Source of the DNA: Gemmatimonadaceae bacterium
Lineage (GTDB): Bacteria > Gemmatimonadota > Gemmatimonadetes > Gemmatimonadales > Gemmatimonadaceae
DNA: 64,000 nt
Reading direction: 5' to 3'
Assembly: GCA_016742275.1 (NCBI GenBank)
Contig: JACVCD010000008.1
Coordinates: 1-64,000 of the forward strand
A model generated the notes under the pieces. That model searched no databases and was not told the origin of the DNA. It saw nothing but the letters and a program-made list of their open reading frames with translations. Below are positions 27,126 through 36,140 of this stretch, one piece after another (within the stretch, counting starts at the first letter, position 1; each line of letters opens with the position of its first letter). The translations under genes were made by a program, and so were the position numbers.

Positions 27126-28351
27126 CACTCAACTACATCTGGCTCGGATTCTTTATCTCTGCGCTGCTTATCGGCGTGGTCAAGCTGATTGGCGGCGACG
27201 CCACCGTGTTTGGCGCCATGACGCAGGCCACATTCGACTCGGCAAAAACCGGATTCGAAATTTCCATTGGTCTGACGGGTGTGCTCACGCTGTGGCTCGG
27301 GCTCATGAAAGTTGGTGAAGCCGGTGGAGCGATCGCCGTGGTGTCACGCATTGTGAGTCCGTTCTTCCGTCGACTATTTCCCGAGGTGCCTGCGGATCAT
27401 CCGGCGCTCGGGTCCATTATCATGAATTTCTCGGCCAATATGCTGGGGCTCGACAATGCGGCCACGCCGCTCGGGCTCAAGGCCATGAATGAGTTGCAGT
27501 CGCTCAATCCGGAAAAAGATACGGCGACCAATGCGCAGATCATGTTCCTCGTGCTGAACACCTCGGGGCTGACCATCATCCCGATCAGCATCATGGTGTA
27601 TCGTGCAGAGTTGGGTGCCGCCAATCCGGCCGATGTGTTTCTGCCGATTCTAATCACCACGTATTTCGCGACACTGGCTGCACTCATTGGTGTGGCAATC
27701 GTTCAGCGTATCAATTTGTTCGACAAGGTGTTGCTGGGGTGGCTCATTGGCGTGACGGCGCTGGTGAGCGGCGTGGTGTGGATTTTCAGTGGTATGGAGC
27801 GTGAGCGTGTACAGACTATCTCGAACACGGTGGCTAACGTCACCCTGATAGGTGTGATCTGCACGTTCATGATCATGGCGCTCGTGAAGCGCGTGAATGC
27901 CTACGAGGCGTTCATTGAGGGCGCCAAGGAAGGCTTTCAGGTTGCCATTCGCATCATTCCCTACCTCGTGGCGCTGCTGGTCGCCATCGGCGTGTTCCGG
28001 GCCTCGGGTGCGCTCGATCTGCTCACGCAGGGGCTGGCAAAGTTGTTCGCTGTTTTCGGATTTGATGACCGCATCATACCGGCCTTGCCAACGGCGCTCA
28101 TGAAGCCGCTGTCCGGCAGTGGTGCGCGCAGCATGATGGTGGATGCCATGAAGACTCACGGCGCCGACTCGTTTGCCGGTCGCTTGTCGGCCACGTTCCA
28201 GGGTGCCACTGACACCACGTTCTACATTCTGGCGCTCTATTTCGGGTCGGTCGGCGTCAAGAAGACACGGCATGCCGTGTCCATGGGGCTGTTTGCCGAT
28301 ATTGTGGGCGTGATCGTGGCCATTATCATGGCGTACTTGTATTGGGGATGA
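27122..28351 (+). CDS. Fused SpmA-SpmB nucleoside-recognition membrane protein
   Basis: The 409-residue protein has about ten membrane segments in two homologous halves. The first (about 1-200) resembles SpmA (FSANMLGLDNAATPLGLKAM and the TSGLTIIPISIMVYR block). The second (about 220-409) resembles SpmB, with VALLVAIGVFRASGALDLL, the LPTALMKPLSGSGARSMMVD block and GATDTTFYILALYFGSVGVK. In Bacillus these two proteins help spore-core dehydration; fused versions are common in non-sporing bacteria and may move nucleosides or other small solutes. The ATGA overlap with the MpaA-like peptidase suggests a shared role in wall-fragment or nutrient recycling. Confidence 0.87.
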   Translation: MTLNYIWLGFFISALLIGVVKLIGGDATVFGAMTQATFDSAKTGFEISIGLTGVLTLWLGLMKVGEAGGAIAVVSRIVSPFFRRLFPEVPADHPALGSIIMNFSANMLGLDNAATPLGLKAMNELQSLNPEKDTATNAQIMFLVLNTSGLTIIPISIMVYRAELGAANPADVFLPILITTYFATLAALIGVAIVQRINLFDKVLLGWLIGVTALVSGVVWIFSGMERERVQTISNTVANVTLIGVICTFMIMALVKRVNAYEAFIEGAKEGFQVAIRIIPYLVALLVAIGVFRASGALDLLTQGLAKLFAVFGFDDRIIPALPTALMKPLSGSGARSMMVDAMKTHGADSFAGRLSATFQGATDTTFYILALYFGSVGVKKTRHAVSMGLFADIVGVIVAIIMAYLYWG

Positions 28352-28369
28352 TGCGAAAGCGTACGGCAG

Positions 28370-28402
28370 TTCAGGTGGAGGCGCTGTCCACCTCCACCTG
28401 AA
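28370..28402. terminator. Bidirectional terminator between SpmAB and esterase genes
   Basis: TTCAGGTGGAGG at 28370-28381 pairs perfectly with CCTCCACCTGAA at 28391-28402: a 12-bp stem with a 9-nt loop. It fills most of the 61-bp gap between two convergent genes and is followed on the + strand by a T-containing tract (TTCTTATT). Confidence 0.75.
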
Positions 28403-28412
28403 AGCACAGTTC

Positions 28413-30401
28413 TTATTGGAACGGCAGCAGAAAACTCGCTGACGTGGTCGAGAACCAGATAATTCCGTCGTAGTCCGCCGGTAGCAGCACGTCTTCGAAG
28501 TAGATGCTGGGTACGGCGTTGTTGTACAGTGCGCCAATGGTGCGCATGCGCAGCGCGCCATTGCGCAGTGGTGCCGTTGCAGCCCCGCCATCAAGAATCT
28601 TTCGCGTATCAAGCAGCAGGCGCGGACGATTCACCTGCTGAAAGAGATACTCGATGGCGGTTGTGTCGATGGATGTAATCGTGTGCGCCTTGAGCGACGT
28701 GACAGTCGTACCAACCTGTTCGTAGGCATTGAACTGCCCCGTGCCAAAGGTGAATCCGAACACACGGTAGTCGTTGCCGAATTGCCGTCCGAGATGATAG
28801 CCCATCGTGTTGGGACGACGACTCACGTGGTAGTTGTGCGCCCAGGCAAAGTGTTTGCTGCCCGGGGCTCGGTTGACTGCCCATGCAAGATTGTCAGCCA
28901 TGGCCTGGTCCCGGATCAGCGACGATGCGCTGGTGTTAGGAGCACCGGCCATCTGTGTCCATTGAATGAGTTGGGTGGTGTACTGCTGCAACCAATCCAC
29001 TGTTTCCGCGTCACTGCGCGCCAACAACGCGGTGCGTGATGATTGAATGGCGGTACGCAGTGCGGTCACCGAATCCTGGCACAGTGTACGGGTGGCCACC
29101 GACAGCGAGCTGAGATACAGTGTCGAGGAGATACGGCGGGTGCGCGGGTCGCGTGCGGCATCGAAGCAGCCGACGATGCGAATGGCACGTTCTGCCAATG
29201 GACCGTCGATACGCGTGGTGATCGAGCGAACACTGTCCACCGACACGTCGGCCGATTGCATGTCGAATCCGAAGAATCGCAAACGCGGACTGCCAACTCG
29301 CACATTGTAGTCGCGCATCCATCGAATCAGGTCCAGTACTTCCTGCGTGTTCCATGTCCAGAACTGTAGGCGAGATAGCAGCGCTCGAGGATCGCCAACG
29401 CCGTGCGTGATGTAGTGGTCGACATCGCGCGACTCGGACATGGTGGCTTCGATGGTGAACCAGTTCACACCATGCCGTTCGACGAGATACTCGAACGCCC
29501 GATGCTTCATGCGAAAGAACTCGCGGGTGCCGTGTGTCGCTTCGCCAAAGCCAATGATGCGGGCCGATCCAACAATGCGGCCAAGTTCCGCCAGGTCATC
29601 CAAGCCACTGCCTGCCGCATCGGTGTTGAAGGGCACGGCGTTGGCGGCAAGCCAGGCCGCTGTGGTAGCGGGCATGGACGACACACCTTCAAAGTCCGCA
29701 TTGCTAATAGTTACCGGATAGCGCAACGCAGTGGTGACGGCGGCAGAACTGTCGCGATCGTATGGGATGAGTGACGGACCCGCAGTGACCGGAGTCGTCA
29801 ACGCCACCGTATCGAGGGTCACGTCGTCGACGCGCAGTGTGCCGCGTCCGGTGATCAACGCACCCAACGTGAGGCTGATGGCCTCCTGCGGCACGTCGAG
29901 AACTACTGAGACCTGGTGCCACGTCGCCGTCCCGACAATTGGGCGGCGGCTGATCAGCATGTTGTCGAACCCAACCTGCCGGGTCGCCCCGTCGATGCGC
30001 ATCCACAAGCCGGCGCCGCTGATAATGCTGTCCGCCTGGACCCAACCGGAGAACCGCACGCGTTTGCCGCGATAGGGCGCGGCATTGAGTGCCTGATTGA
30101 CCGCAGCAAACGATTCGGTACCCTGCGTGGTAGTGCGACTTCGCAGGTAGGCAGCCCCATTGCCTTGTCTTTTCACTCCGACATCAAGCCCGATCTCGTA
30201 CTGATCCGCGCGCGCGGTTCCGCCAGTCCAACCCTGAGGAATCCCTGGACGAAAATCCGCGCGTGCTTCTGATGGCGGCTCGGGGGTGGTGCCAGTGGAC
30301 TCATCGGCAGAACAACCAGCCAACGCAGCGGCCATGAGGCCAGCTGCCAACGTGCGCGAGCTCGTGCCACGAAGTCGTAGCACAACAAAAGCACCGCTCA
30401 T
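28413..30401 (-). CDS. Erythromycin-esterase-like lipoprotein with N-terminal beta domain
   Basis: The 662-residue product has a lipoprotein signal (AAGLMAAALAGCSADE, Cys near residue 30). Residues about 50-230 look like a galactose-binding-type beta sandwich (GKRVRFSGWVQ, RGTLRVDDVTLD). Residues about 285-650 match the erythromycin esterase / succinoglycan-biosynthesis (EreA) family: GFGEATHGTREFFRMKHRAF carries the conserved Glu and His, followed by VERHGVNWFTIEAT, FGFDMQSAD and KHFAWAHNYHVSRR. EreA-type enzymes hydrolyse the macrolide lactone; most relatives have unknown substrates. A GGAG 9 nt before ATG 30401 decides the start; ATG 30416 is possible. Resistance is not implied. Confidence 0.82.
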   Translation of the reverse strand: MSGAFVVLRLRGTSSRTLAAGLMAAALAGCSADESTGTTPEPPSEARADFRPGIPQGWTGGTARADQYEIGLDVGVKRQGNGAAYLRSRTTTQGTESFAAVNQALNAAPYRGKRVRFSGWVQADSIISGAGLWMRIDGATRQVGFDNMLISRRPIVGTATWHQVSVVLDVPQEAISLTLGALITGRGTLRVDDVTLDTVALTTPVTAGPSLIPYDRDSSAAVTTALRYPVTISNADFEGVSSMPATTAAWLAANAVPFNTDAAGSGLDDLAELGRIVGSARIIGFGEATHGTREFFRMKHRAFEYLVERHGVNWFTIEATMSESRDVDHYITHGVGDPRALLSRLQFWTWNTQEVLDLIRWMRDYNVRVGSPRLRFFGFDMQSADVSVDSVRSITTRIDGPLAERAIRIVGCFDAARDPRTRRISSTLYLSSLSVATRTLCQDSVTALRTAIQSSRTALLARSDAETVDWLQQYTTQLIQWTQMAGAPNTSASSLIRDQAMADNLAWAVNRAPGSKHFAWAHNYHVSRRPNTMGYHLGRQFGNDYRVFGFTFGTGQFNAYEQVGTTVTSLKAHTITSIDTTAIEYLFQQVNRPRLLLDTRKILDGGAATAPLRNGALRMRTIGALYNNAVPSIYFEDVLLPADYDGIIWFSTTSASFLLPFQ

Positions 30402-30594
30402 TGCAACACACTCCATGATTCGTTCTGGTGCTGTCACTGCAACAGCATCGAACGTGGCACGGGAAGAGGGGCCCCGGCATGCCAGGGAACGCATTAGTGG
30501 GAGGGATGCGTCGCGCGATCGTACCTCCATTGCTCCGCTGAAGTTCCCTTGCGGCCCTTTGTCCCAGACCAACGGAAGGAATCGGCCGATCGTG

Positions 30595-31140
30595 CTACAG
30601 TCGGTCGCGCCCGTCCATCAGTTGAATGATCGCATCGGCGACATGGCTTTCATCGATATGGTGATCACCACGCGCGAGACGAATACGATGTGCGGCCATC
30701 AGCACATCGGCATCGCGGAAGCCTTCGGGGGTGACAAACTTGTAGCACGCCAACTCCACCTTGAGTCCATTGGGATCCTGGAGGTAGATGCTATCCATGA
30801 AGCCCCGGTCGCGTTGGATAAAGCGCATACCGCGCGTTTCGAGACGAGCCGGTACCTGAAGAAACACTGCGCGTGATACGGCAAGTGCGATGTGTTCCAC
30901 GCATCCCACGTCGCGAGGTGCTGGCCGACCTGCATCGTTACGTGTTTCGTCGGTGAACACGGTGAGCAGACGGCCATCACCCGGGTCGAAGTACAGGTGG
31001 TTCTCTTCGGGACGACCCAGGTTGGGCTGCTCGAAGATGAACGGCATGCCGAGTACGCCCTGCCAGAAATCGATGGCGCTCTGGCGCGTAGAGCCGACAA
31101 GGGTGATGTGGTGCAGCCCTTGAACCTGAATGCGCGACAT
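30595..31140 (-). CDS. VOC-family (glyoxalase/dioxygenase fold) protein
   Basis: The 181-residue protein has the paired beta-alpha-beta-beta-beta modules of the vicinal oxygen chelate superfamily. VQGLHHITLVGSTRQSAIDF supplies the first metal His, ENHLYFDPGD a second strand block, GCVEHIALAVSR the next His and SIYLQDPNGLKVELACY the final Glu. This matches ring-cleaving or glyoxalase-like enzymes of the PcpA/MhqO group, though a single 181-residue copy is about half their length. I chose ATG 31140 because the open frame upstream contains a short tandem repeat and non-coding sequence. The metal and substrate are unknown. It is upstream of the esterase on the same strand, separated by 193 bp. 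Confidence 0.82.
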   Translation of the reverse strand: MSRIQVQGLHHITLVGSTRQSAIDFWQGVLGMPFIFEQPNLGRPEENHLYFDPGDGRLLTVFTDETRNDAGRPAPRDVGCVEHIALAVSRAVFLQVPARLETRGMRFIQRDRGFMDSIYLQDPNGLKVELACYKFVTPEGFRDADVLMAAHRIRLARGDHHIDESHVADAIIQLMDGRDRL

Positions 31141-31188
31141 GGACGGAGTGGTCAGAGCGTGAGGGCATACCTGAGAGCGCACGTGGGT

Positions 31189-31226
31189 GCGACGCCTTCG
31201 GGCGACGCCTTCGGGCGACGCCTTCG
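31189..31226. repeat. Three tandem copies of a 13-bp unit
   Basis: GGCGACGCCTTCG occurs three times in tandem (first copy 12 bp) in the 283-bp gap between two divergent genes. It is upstream of the VOC gene start and has no other visible feature. Confidence 0.85.
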
Positions 31227-31423
31227 GCGCAACAAGCTGCTCCATTCTATCGGGCTTTGGCGTCGGGCGTGAGAGAACGGGTGGGAGCGCGTGACGTTCC
31301 AGAACCGTGATGGAGTAGGGTCGAATACCTGATCGCAATCGTCCCTTTTGCGAATCAGCCGCAAAGCAGTTGTGAATCGGCAATCGTGTTCATCGGTGTT
31401 CATCTGCCTCAGTCGAGTCAACC

Positions 31424-32977
31424 ATGCTCCGCTCTCTCCTGGCCGTCCCTCAGCATCTCCGTGTCCGGTTCGCTCGCACGACGCCCACACGGCGACGGGC
31501 CTGGGCCGCTACGCTACTGGTTGTTCCGCTGGCAACAGGAGCGTGGACACTGCAGCGCAGCAGCGAACGTCGTGGTCCGCAGCTGCTCGAACAGGTCATG
31601 ACCCTGGTCATGCTGCGATTCAGTGACACGGTGGGTGTGAACGCGTTGTATGAGAAGGCCGCGCGAGGCCTGGTGCGTGAACTCAATGATCCTTATGCGG
31701 ATCTGCTCACACCGGCAGATCTCGCGGATTTTGAACTGACAACGAATGGCAACTACAGCGGACTTGGTGTGTTGCTCACACCGCCGGTCAATGGCGCGGT
31801 GACGATCGAAAAGGTCTACGATGAAACGCCGGCCGCTGAAGCTGGTGTGCAGCCGGGTGATCGAGTGGTTCGCATCAACGACACCAGTACGGTGGGGTGG
31901 AGCACGGAGCGCGTGCATACCCGGCTTGTGGGTGTAGATGGAACGCCAGTCACGGTGGCCTTTGAACGTGCAGGCTACGCGGCACCGCTCGTCCATCGAT
32001 TCATACGCCGACGTGTGCACGTTTCATCGGTGCCGTTTCATCTCATGCTGACACCTGGTGTTGGCTATTTGCCGCTCAGCCGGTTCAGCGATGCCACATC
32101 GCGAGAGTTGACCCAGGCCGTGAGGTCATTGCGTGCTGCCGGCAGCAAGGGACTGGTGCTTGATCTGCGCGGCAACCCGGGTGGAGTCGTGGAGGAGGCT
32201 CTGGCGACCGCCAATCTGTTCCTGCCGCTTGGCGCGCCCGTGCTGAGCGTGCGTTCCCGTGAGGGCACGCAGATGTATCGCGCGGAGCTCGAGCCGGTGT
32301 TGCGCGATGTACCCATGGTGGTACTGGTGGACGGCGGTTCGGCATCGTCTGCTGAAATCGTCGCCGGTGCGTTGCAGGACAATCATCGCGCGCTGCTGAT
32401 GGGATCGCGGTCGTTCGGCAAGGGATTGGTGCAGACGGTGTACAGCCTCGATGGTGGCTATGCGCTCAAGATGACGACGGGTCGGTGGTATACACCCGCT
32501 GGTCGTTCCATTCACAAGCAGCCCGATGGAACGGGAGCCATCATGCCGGATGTCGTCGTGGCTGATGATACCGTGACATCTGGCGAGCGTGCGCTGCGCG
32601 AAGTGCTCGCGCCCCACGCCACCACCGTGTTCGCACATGTCACGAGCATCGCGCAGGCCCATGTGCAGAAGCTGCGCAGTCAGAGTGCGGGAGCTCTGCG
32701 TCCTGGATTTGCCGTCGACTCGGCGTGGGGCAACGAGCTTTTCACACGTCTCCGCGCGGATCGGGTGCCCGTGACACGTGAACAGTTCGACGCGGGTCGT
32801 ACCGACATTGATCGCACGCTGGCGCTACGAGTCGCCACGCTGGCCCATGGCGATACACTGGCCTTCCGCGTTGGCCTTGATTGGGACCTGCCGCTCAAGC
32901 GTGCCGTGACGCTGCTCGAGCAGTCCGGTTCAACACCGGCATTGCTTCGCGCGGCGTCGCGTGACACGGTGTCCTGA
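31424..32977 (+). CDS. C-terminal processing protease (S41) with PDZ domain
   Basis: The 517-residue protein has a basic N-terminus and one hydrophobic anchor or signal segment (about 27-42). A PDZ domain follows at about 110-185 (GNYSGLGVLLTP, GVQPGDRVVRIND). The S41 catalytic domain covers about 205-385 and holds the Ser-Lys dyad S308 (GGSASSAEIV) and K333 (SRSFGKGLVQ). The 25-residue spacing equals that in known CtpA/Tsp enzymes. The enzyme should degrade or trim C-termini of periplasmic proteins. The C-terminal 120 residues extend past the core. It is divergent from the VOC gene and needs its own promoter in the 283-bp gap. Confidence 0.92.
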   Translation: MLRSLLAVPQHLRVRFARTTPTRRRAWAATLLVVPLATGAWTLQRSSERRGPQLLEQVMTLVMLRFSDTVGVNALYEKAARGLVRELNDPYADLLTPADLADFELTTNGNYSGLGVLLTPPVNGAVTIEKVYDETPAAEAGVQPGDRVVRINDTSTVGWSTERVHTRLVGVDGTPVTVAFERAGYAAPLVHRFIRRRVHVSSVPFHLMLTPGVGYLPLSRFSDATSRELTQAVRSLRAAGSKGLVLDLRGNPGGVVEEALATANLFLPLGAPVLSVRSREGTQMYRAELEPVLRDVPMVVLVDGGSASSAEIVAGALQDNHRALLMGSRSFGKGLVQTVYSLDGGYALKMTTGRWYTPAGRSIHKQPDGTGAIMPDVVVADDTVTSGERALREVLAPHATTVFAHVTSIAQAHVQKLRSQSAGALRPGFAVDSAWGNELFTRLRADRVPVTREQFDAGRTDIDRTLALRVATLAHGDTLAFRVGLDWDLPLKRAVTLLEQSGSTPALLRAASRDTVS

Positions 32978-33044
32978 TGGCGCTACATGAACTTCTGTTG
33001 TTTGAATATGGTGCAACAACCGACAGTCTAGATCCTACGGCCAC

Positions 33045-33998
33045 TCAGCGCGCACAGGGGACGACGGACGCAAGCACCGGAAGATGATCCGACAGAAAGC
33101 GTCCGTCCCAGCGATCACTCAGAATACCGTGGCGTAGCACCTGGACACCGTCCGCCACGAACACGAAATCAATTCGCTGTCCGTCTTCGATTTCCTTGAA
33201 GGCGTTCCAGGTGGAAAGCGGCCCATAATGTTTGGTGGCACTCGCCATCATTGCATCACGCAATGGCGGCGCGGCGCCGGCAACCGTAGCGCTGGTCAGC
33301 GTCACATAGGCAGGGTGTGACGGGTTAGCGTTGAAGTCGCCCGTCATGGTGAGCGGACGCCCGCCGGCCAGCGCGCCAAGTCGACGACGAATGAGTCGAG
33401 CGCTTTCCACGCGCGCACTGTCTCCTACATGATCGAAGTGCGTGTTCACATGCACCCATGTGCAGCCTGTGCGTTTGTCACGCACCCGCGCCCAGGTGGC
33501 GATGCGTTCGAGCGCAGCATCCCATCCGCGGCTACCCACGACATCCGGGGTGGGGGATAGCCAGAAGGTACCACTCTCCTGAACAGTGAGTCGTGTGGTA
33601 TCGAAGAGAATGGCGCTGTACTCACCACGGGTGGCGCCATCCGTGCGTCCAACGCCTACACGACGATAGCCCGGCAGCAGACTATCGAGATCGGTGAGCA
33701 TGGGCGCCAATGCCTCCTGTACACCAATCAGCTCAGCGCCATGAAACCGGATGGCCGCTGCTACGCGTTCCTTGCGCAGTGGCCAGGCGTTTGGTCCGTC
33801 GGCCGGATTGTTGTAGCGCAGGTTGAAGGACATGATCTCAACCGGCGCTGTCTGAGCAATTGCGACGGCGTTGCCGACGCTGGTTCCCGATCGGTTGACT
33901 TGCACGCTGCAGGCAGCGCCTGCCAAACCGAGTCCGATGGTGAGCGCCTGCGTGGTCAGGCGCAAAATTGAATACCGGGGTGCAATGTGCATGGGCAT
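33045..33998 (-). CDS. Exported endonuclease/exonuclease/phosphatase-family hydrolase
   Basis: The product is 317 residues from ATG 33998 (or 315 from ATG 33992). It has a lipoprotein-like signal (LTIGLGLAGAACS, Cys near residue 30). The EEP fold is complete: MSFNLRYNN, the metal-ligand Glu in LIGVQEAL, VHVNTHFDHVGDSAR, TMTGDFNANPSHPAY, the RIDFVFV strand and the catalytic His in LSDHLPV. Surface-anchored EEP proteins may act on phosphodiesters in lipids, sugars or nucleic acids; the substrate is unknown. It is divergent from the quinoprotein gene and its start overlaps that gene's upstream region. Confidence 0.87.
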   Translation of the reverse strand: MPMHIAPRYSILRLTTQALTIGLGLAGAACSVQVNRSGTSVGNAVAIAQTAPVEIMSFNLRYNNPADGPNAWPLRKERVAAAIRFHGAELIGVQEALAPMLTDLDSLLPGYRRVGVGRTDGATRGEYSAILFDTTRLTVQESGTFWLSPTPDVVGSRGWDAALERIATWARVRDKRTGCTWVHVNTHFDHVGDSARVESARLIRRRLGALAGGRPLTMTGDFNANPSHPAYVTLTSATVAGAAPPLRDAMMASATKHYGPLSTWNAFKEIEDGQRIDFVFVADGVQVLRHGILSDRWDGRFLSDHLPVLASVVPCAR

Positions 33999-34151
33999 CA
34001 AGTTCGCGCGTGGGCGCCCATTGTGCGAATTCCTGTCGGATTTTCGAGAATCCCGCTGATCACGGGAGCAGTCCCGGCTGGCACGTCGTACTTGGCTTTG
34101 ATTGCCGATATGCCAAGAATCCACCGATCCTCAACCCCGATGGGCCATTTC

Positions 34152-36125
34152 ATGCATCGAATGTTGGTCATACCAGTGGTACTGGCCGCGGCAAGCGTTT
34201 CGGTCGCGCCGCGCTTGCAGGCACAGTCGACGCAGTCATCTGCGCGAACGGAATGGCCCGTTTATGGTGGCGATGCGGCCGGACAGCGCTACTCACCGCT
34301 CACACAGATCAATCGTACAACGGTTGCCGGTCTGACCCTGGCGTGGACGTATCGTACCGGCGAGGCGGAGACCAAGGTCGAACGCGGATCACCGCCATCG
34401 CTTGAAGTCACCCCGCTCATGGTCGATGGCAGCGTGTATGTCAGCACCCCGCTCGGTCGTGTAATGGCCCTTGATCCGGCAACCGGTCGTGAACGCTGGC
34501 GCTTCGACGCCAAGGTGCCGGTGAATGCGGGATATGGTGACTTCACCAATCGTGGTGTGGCGTACTGGCGCGACTCACGCGCGAATGCATCGACCAACTG
34601 CGCGCGTCGTGTACTGGCGGTCAGCATCGATGCTCGTCTGTTTGCGCTGGATGCAGGGACTGGCGCTCTGTGCCGCGATTTCGGGGCGAATGGCGAACTC
34701 GATTTGCGCCGCGGTCTACGGTTGCCGCCATTCGAATTTCAGGCATATCAGCAGACATCACCGCCAGCCGTCATTGGTGATGTCATGGTGATAGGCTCCT
34801 CCATTGCCGACAACTCGCGTATCAATCCGGCCAGCGGTGAAGTACGTGCGTTCGATGTGCGCACAGGAAAACAGTTGTGGCAGTTCGATCCGATTCCACA
34901 GGACCCGCGCGATCCGCAGTACGCGTCGTGGGGTGGTCGCGAGCGTACGACCGGTGGTGCCAATGCCTGGTCGGTCATCGTGGGTGATGCCGCGTTGGGA
35001 TTGGTGTACGTCCCTACCTCAAGCCCTGCACCGGACTACGTGGGCACCATGCGACCCGGCGACAATCGCTATGCCAACTCCGTAGTCGCCTTGCGCATCC
35101 GCGATGGCTCCGTCGCCTGGCACTTCCAGACGGTGCATCATGACCTGTGGGACTACGACAATGCATCGCCGCCCGCACTGACCACGGTGCGGGTGAATGG
35201 CGCCGATGTGCCAGCGGTGGTGCAGGCCACAAAAACCGGTCAGCTGTTTGTGCTTGATCGACGCACCGGTGTGCCTCTCGCGCCGGTTGAGGAGCGGCGT
35301 GTTCCCGCGTCAGATATTCCCGGCGAACACGCATCACCCACACAACCGTTCAGCAGCATCAGAGTTTCACCGCACACCTTTGTGCTCGACAGCGTGTGGG
35401 GCGCGACAGAAGCGGATCGCGTGGCGTGCCGCGAAATGATTGCACCACTGCGCAACGAAGGAATTTTCACTCCGCCAAGTCTTCAGGGAACGTTGGCCGT
35501 GCCATCCAATATTGGTGGCGCGCACTGGGGTGGAGTGGCCATAGACGTCGCATCACGCACAGCGTATGTCCCGGTGAATCGCGTGCTGGCAATGGTACAG
35601 CTCATTCCCGATTCGCTCTTTGATGCGCAAGCCGCGCGTACCATGAGCAGTCGAACAGATGATCAGTTCACGCGCATGCGTGGTACCGGCTATGTCATGC
35701 GTCGGAGAATCTTATTGGGACCGAGTGGACTACCGTGTTCGCCGCCGCCCTTTGGATCTCTGGTGGCGGTCAGTCTCGACGACGGGCACATTCGGTGGGA
35801 TGTGCCACTAGGTACCGTGCAACGTGACGATGCCAAAACACTCACATCACCCGCGTCGTTTGGCTCGCCCAATCTTGGAGGACCGCTGGCGACTGCTGGT
35901 GGATTGGTATTTATGGGCGGATCCATTGATCGTTCACTACGTGCCTTCGACAGTTCCAGCGGTGCCGTATTGTGGCGGGGCGCACTTCCCGCCGGGGGGA
36001 AGGCGACACCAATGACATATGAGCATGAGGGACGGCAGTATGTTCTCATCGCCGCCGGCGGCGGTGGCGCGTGGGGTGCGGGAGACGCCATCATGGCGTT
36101 TGCTCTTCCCACGAACGCACGCTGA
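34152..36125 (+). CDS. Exported PQQ-dependent dehydrogenase (quinoprotein propeller)
   Basis: The 657-residue protein has a signal peptide (cleaved after LQAQ, near residue 26) and a full beta-propeller of the membrane-glucose/alcohol dehydrogenase type: EWPVYGGDAAGQRYSPLTQI, tryptophan-docking blocks such as VMALDPATGRERWRFD and VRAFDVRTGKQLWQFD, HHDLWDYDNASPPAL, and QLFVLDRRTGVPL. These bind PQQ and Ca2+ and oxidise sugars or alcohols in the periplasm, passing electrons to ubiquinone or a cytochrome. No C-terminal cytochrome domain is fused, so electrons need a partner. ATGs at 34140, 34152 and 34161 are all in frame; 34152 gives the best signal. A two-component system starts 15 nt downstream. 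Confidence 0.88.
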   Translation: MHRMLVIPVVLAAASVSVAPRLQAQSTQSSARTEWPVYGGDAAGQRYSPLTQINRTTVAGLTLAWTYRTGEAETKVERGSPPSLEVTPLMVDGSVYVSTPLGRVMALDPATGRERWRFDAKVPVNAGYGDFTNRGVAYWRDSRANASTNCARRVLAVSIDARLFALDAGTGALCRDFGANGELDLRRGLRLPPFEFQAYQQTSPPAVIGDVMVIGSSIADNSRINPASGEVRAFDVRTGKQLWQFDPIPQDPRDPQYASWGGRERTTGGANAWSVIVGDAALGLVYVPTSSPAPDYVGTMRPGDNRYANSVVALRIRDGSVAWHFQTVHHDLWDYDNASPPALTTVRVNGADVPAVVQATKTGQLFVLDRRTGVPLAPVEERRVPASDIPGEHASPTQPFSSIRVSPHTFVLDSVWGATEADRVACREMIAPLRNEGIFTPPSLQGTLAVPSNIGGAHWGGVAIDVASRTAYVPVNRVLAMVQLIPDSLFDAQAARTMSSRTDDQFTRMRGTGYVMRRRILLGPSGLPCSPPPFGSLVAVSLDDGHIRWDVPLGTVQRDDAKTLTSPASFGSPNLGGPLATAGGLVFMGGSIDRSLRAFDSSSGAVLWRGALPAGGKATPMTYEHEGRQYVLIAAGGGGAWGAGDAIMAFALPTNAR

Positions 36126-36140
36126 AGACACCGGAGATTC

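Noticed and set aside
28413-30401. Macrolide resistance gene
   Set aside because: Only the fold is shared; the lipoprotein form and extra domain, and lack of any mobile context, argue against assuming resistance.
31189-31226. Possible CRISPR array
   Set aside because: The units are 13 bp with no spacers and no cas genes nearby.
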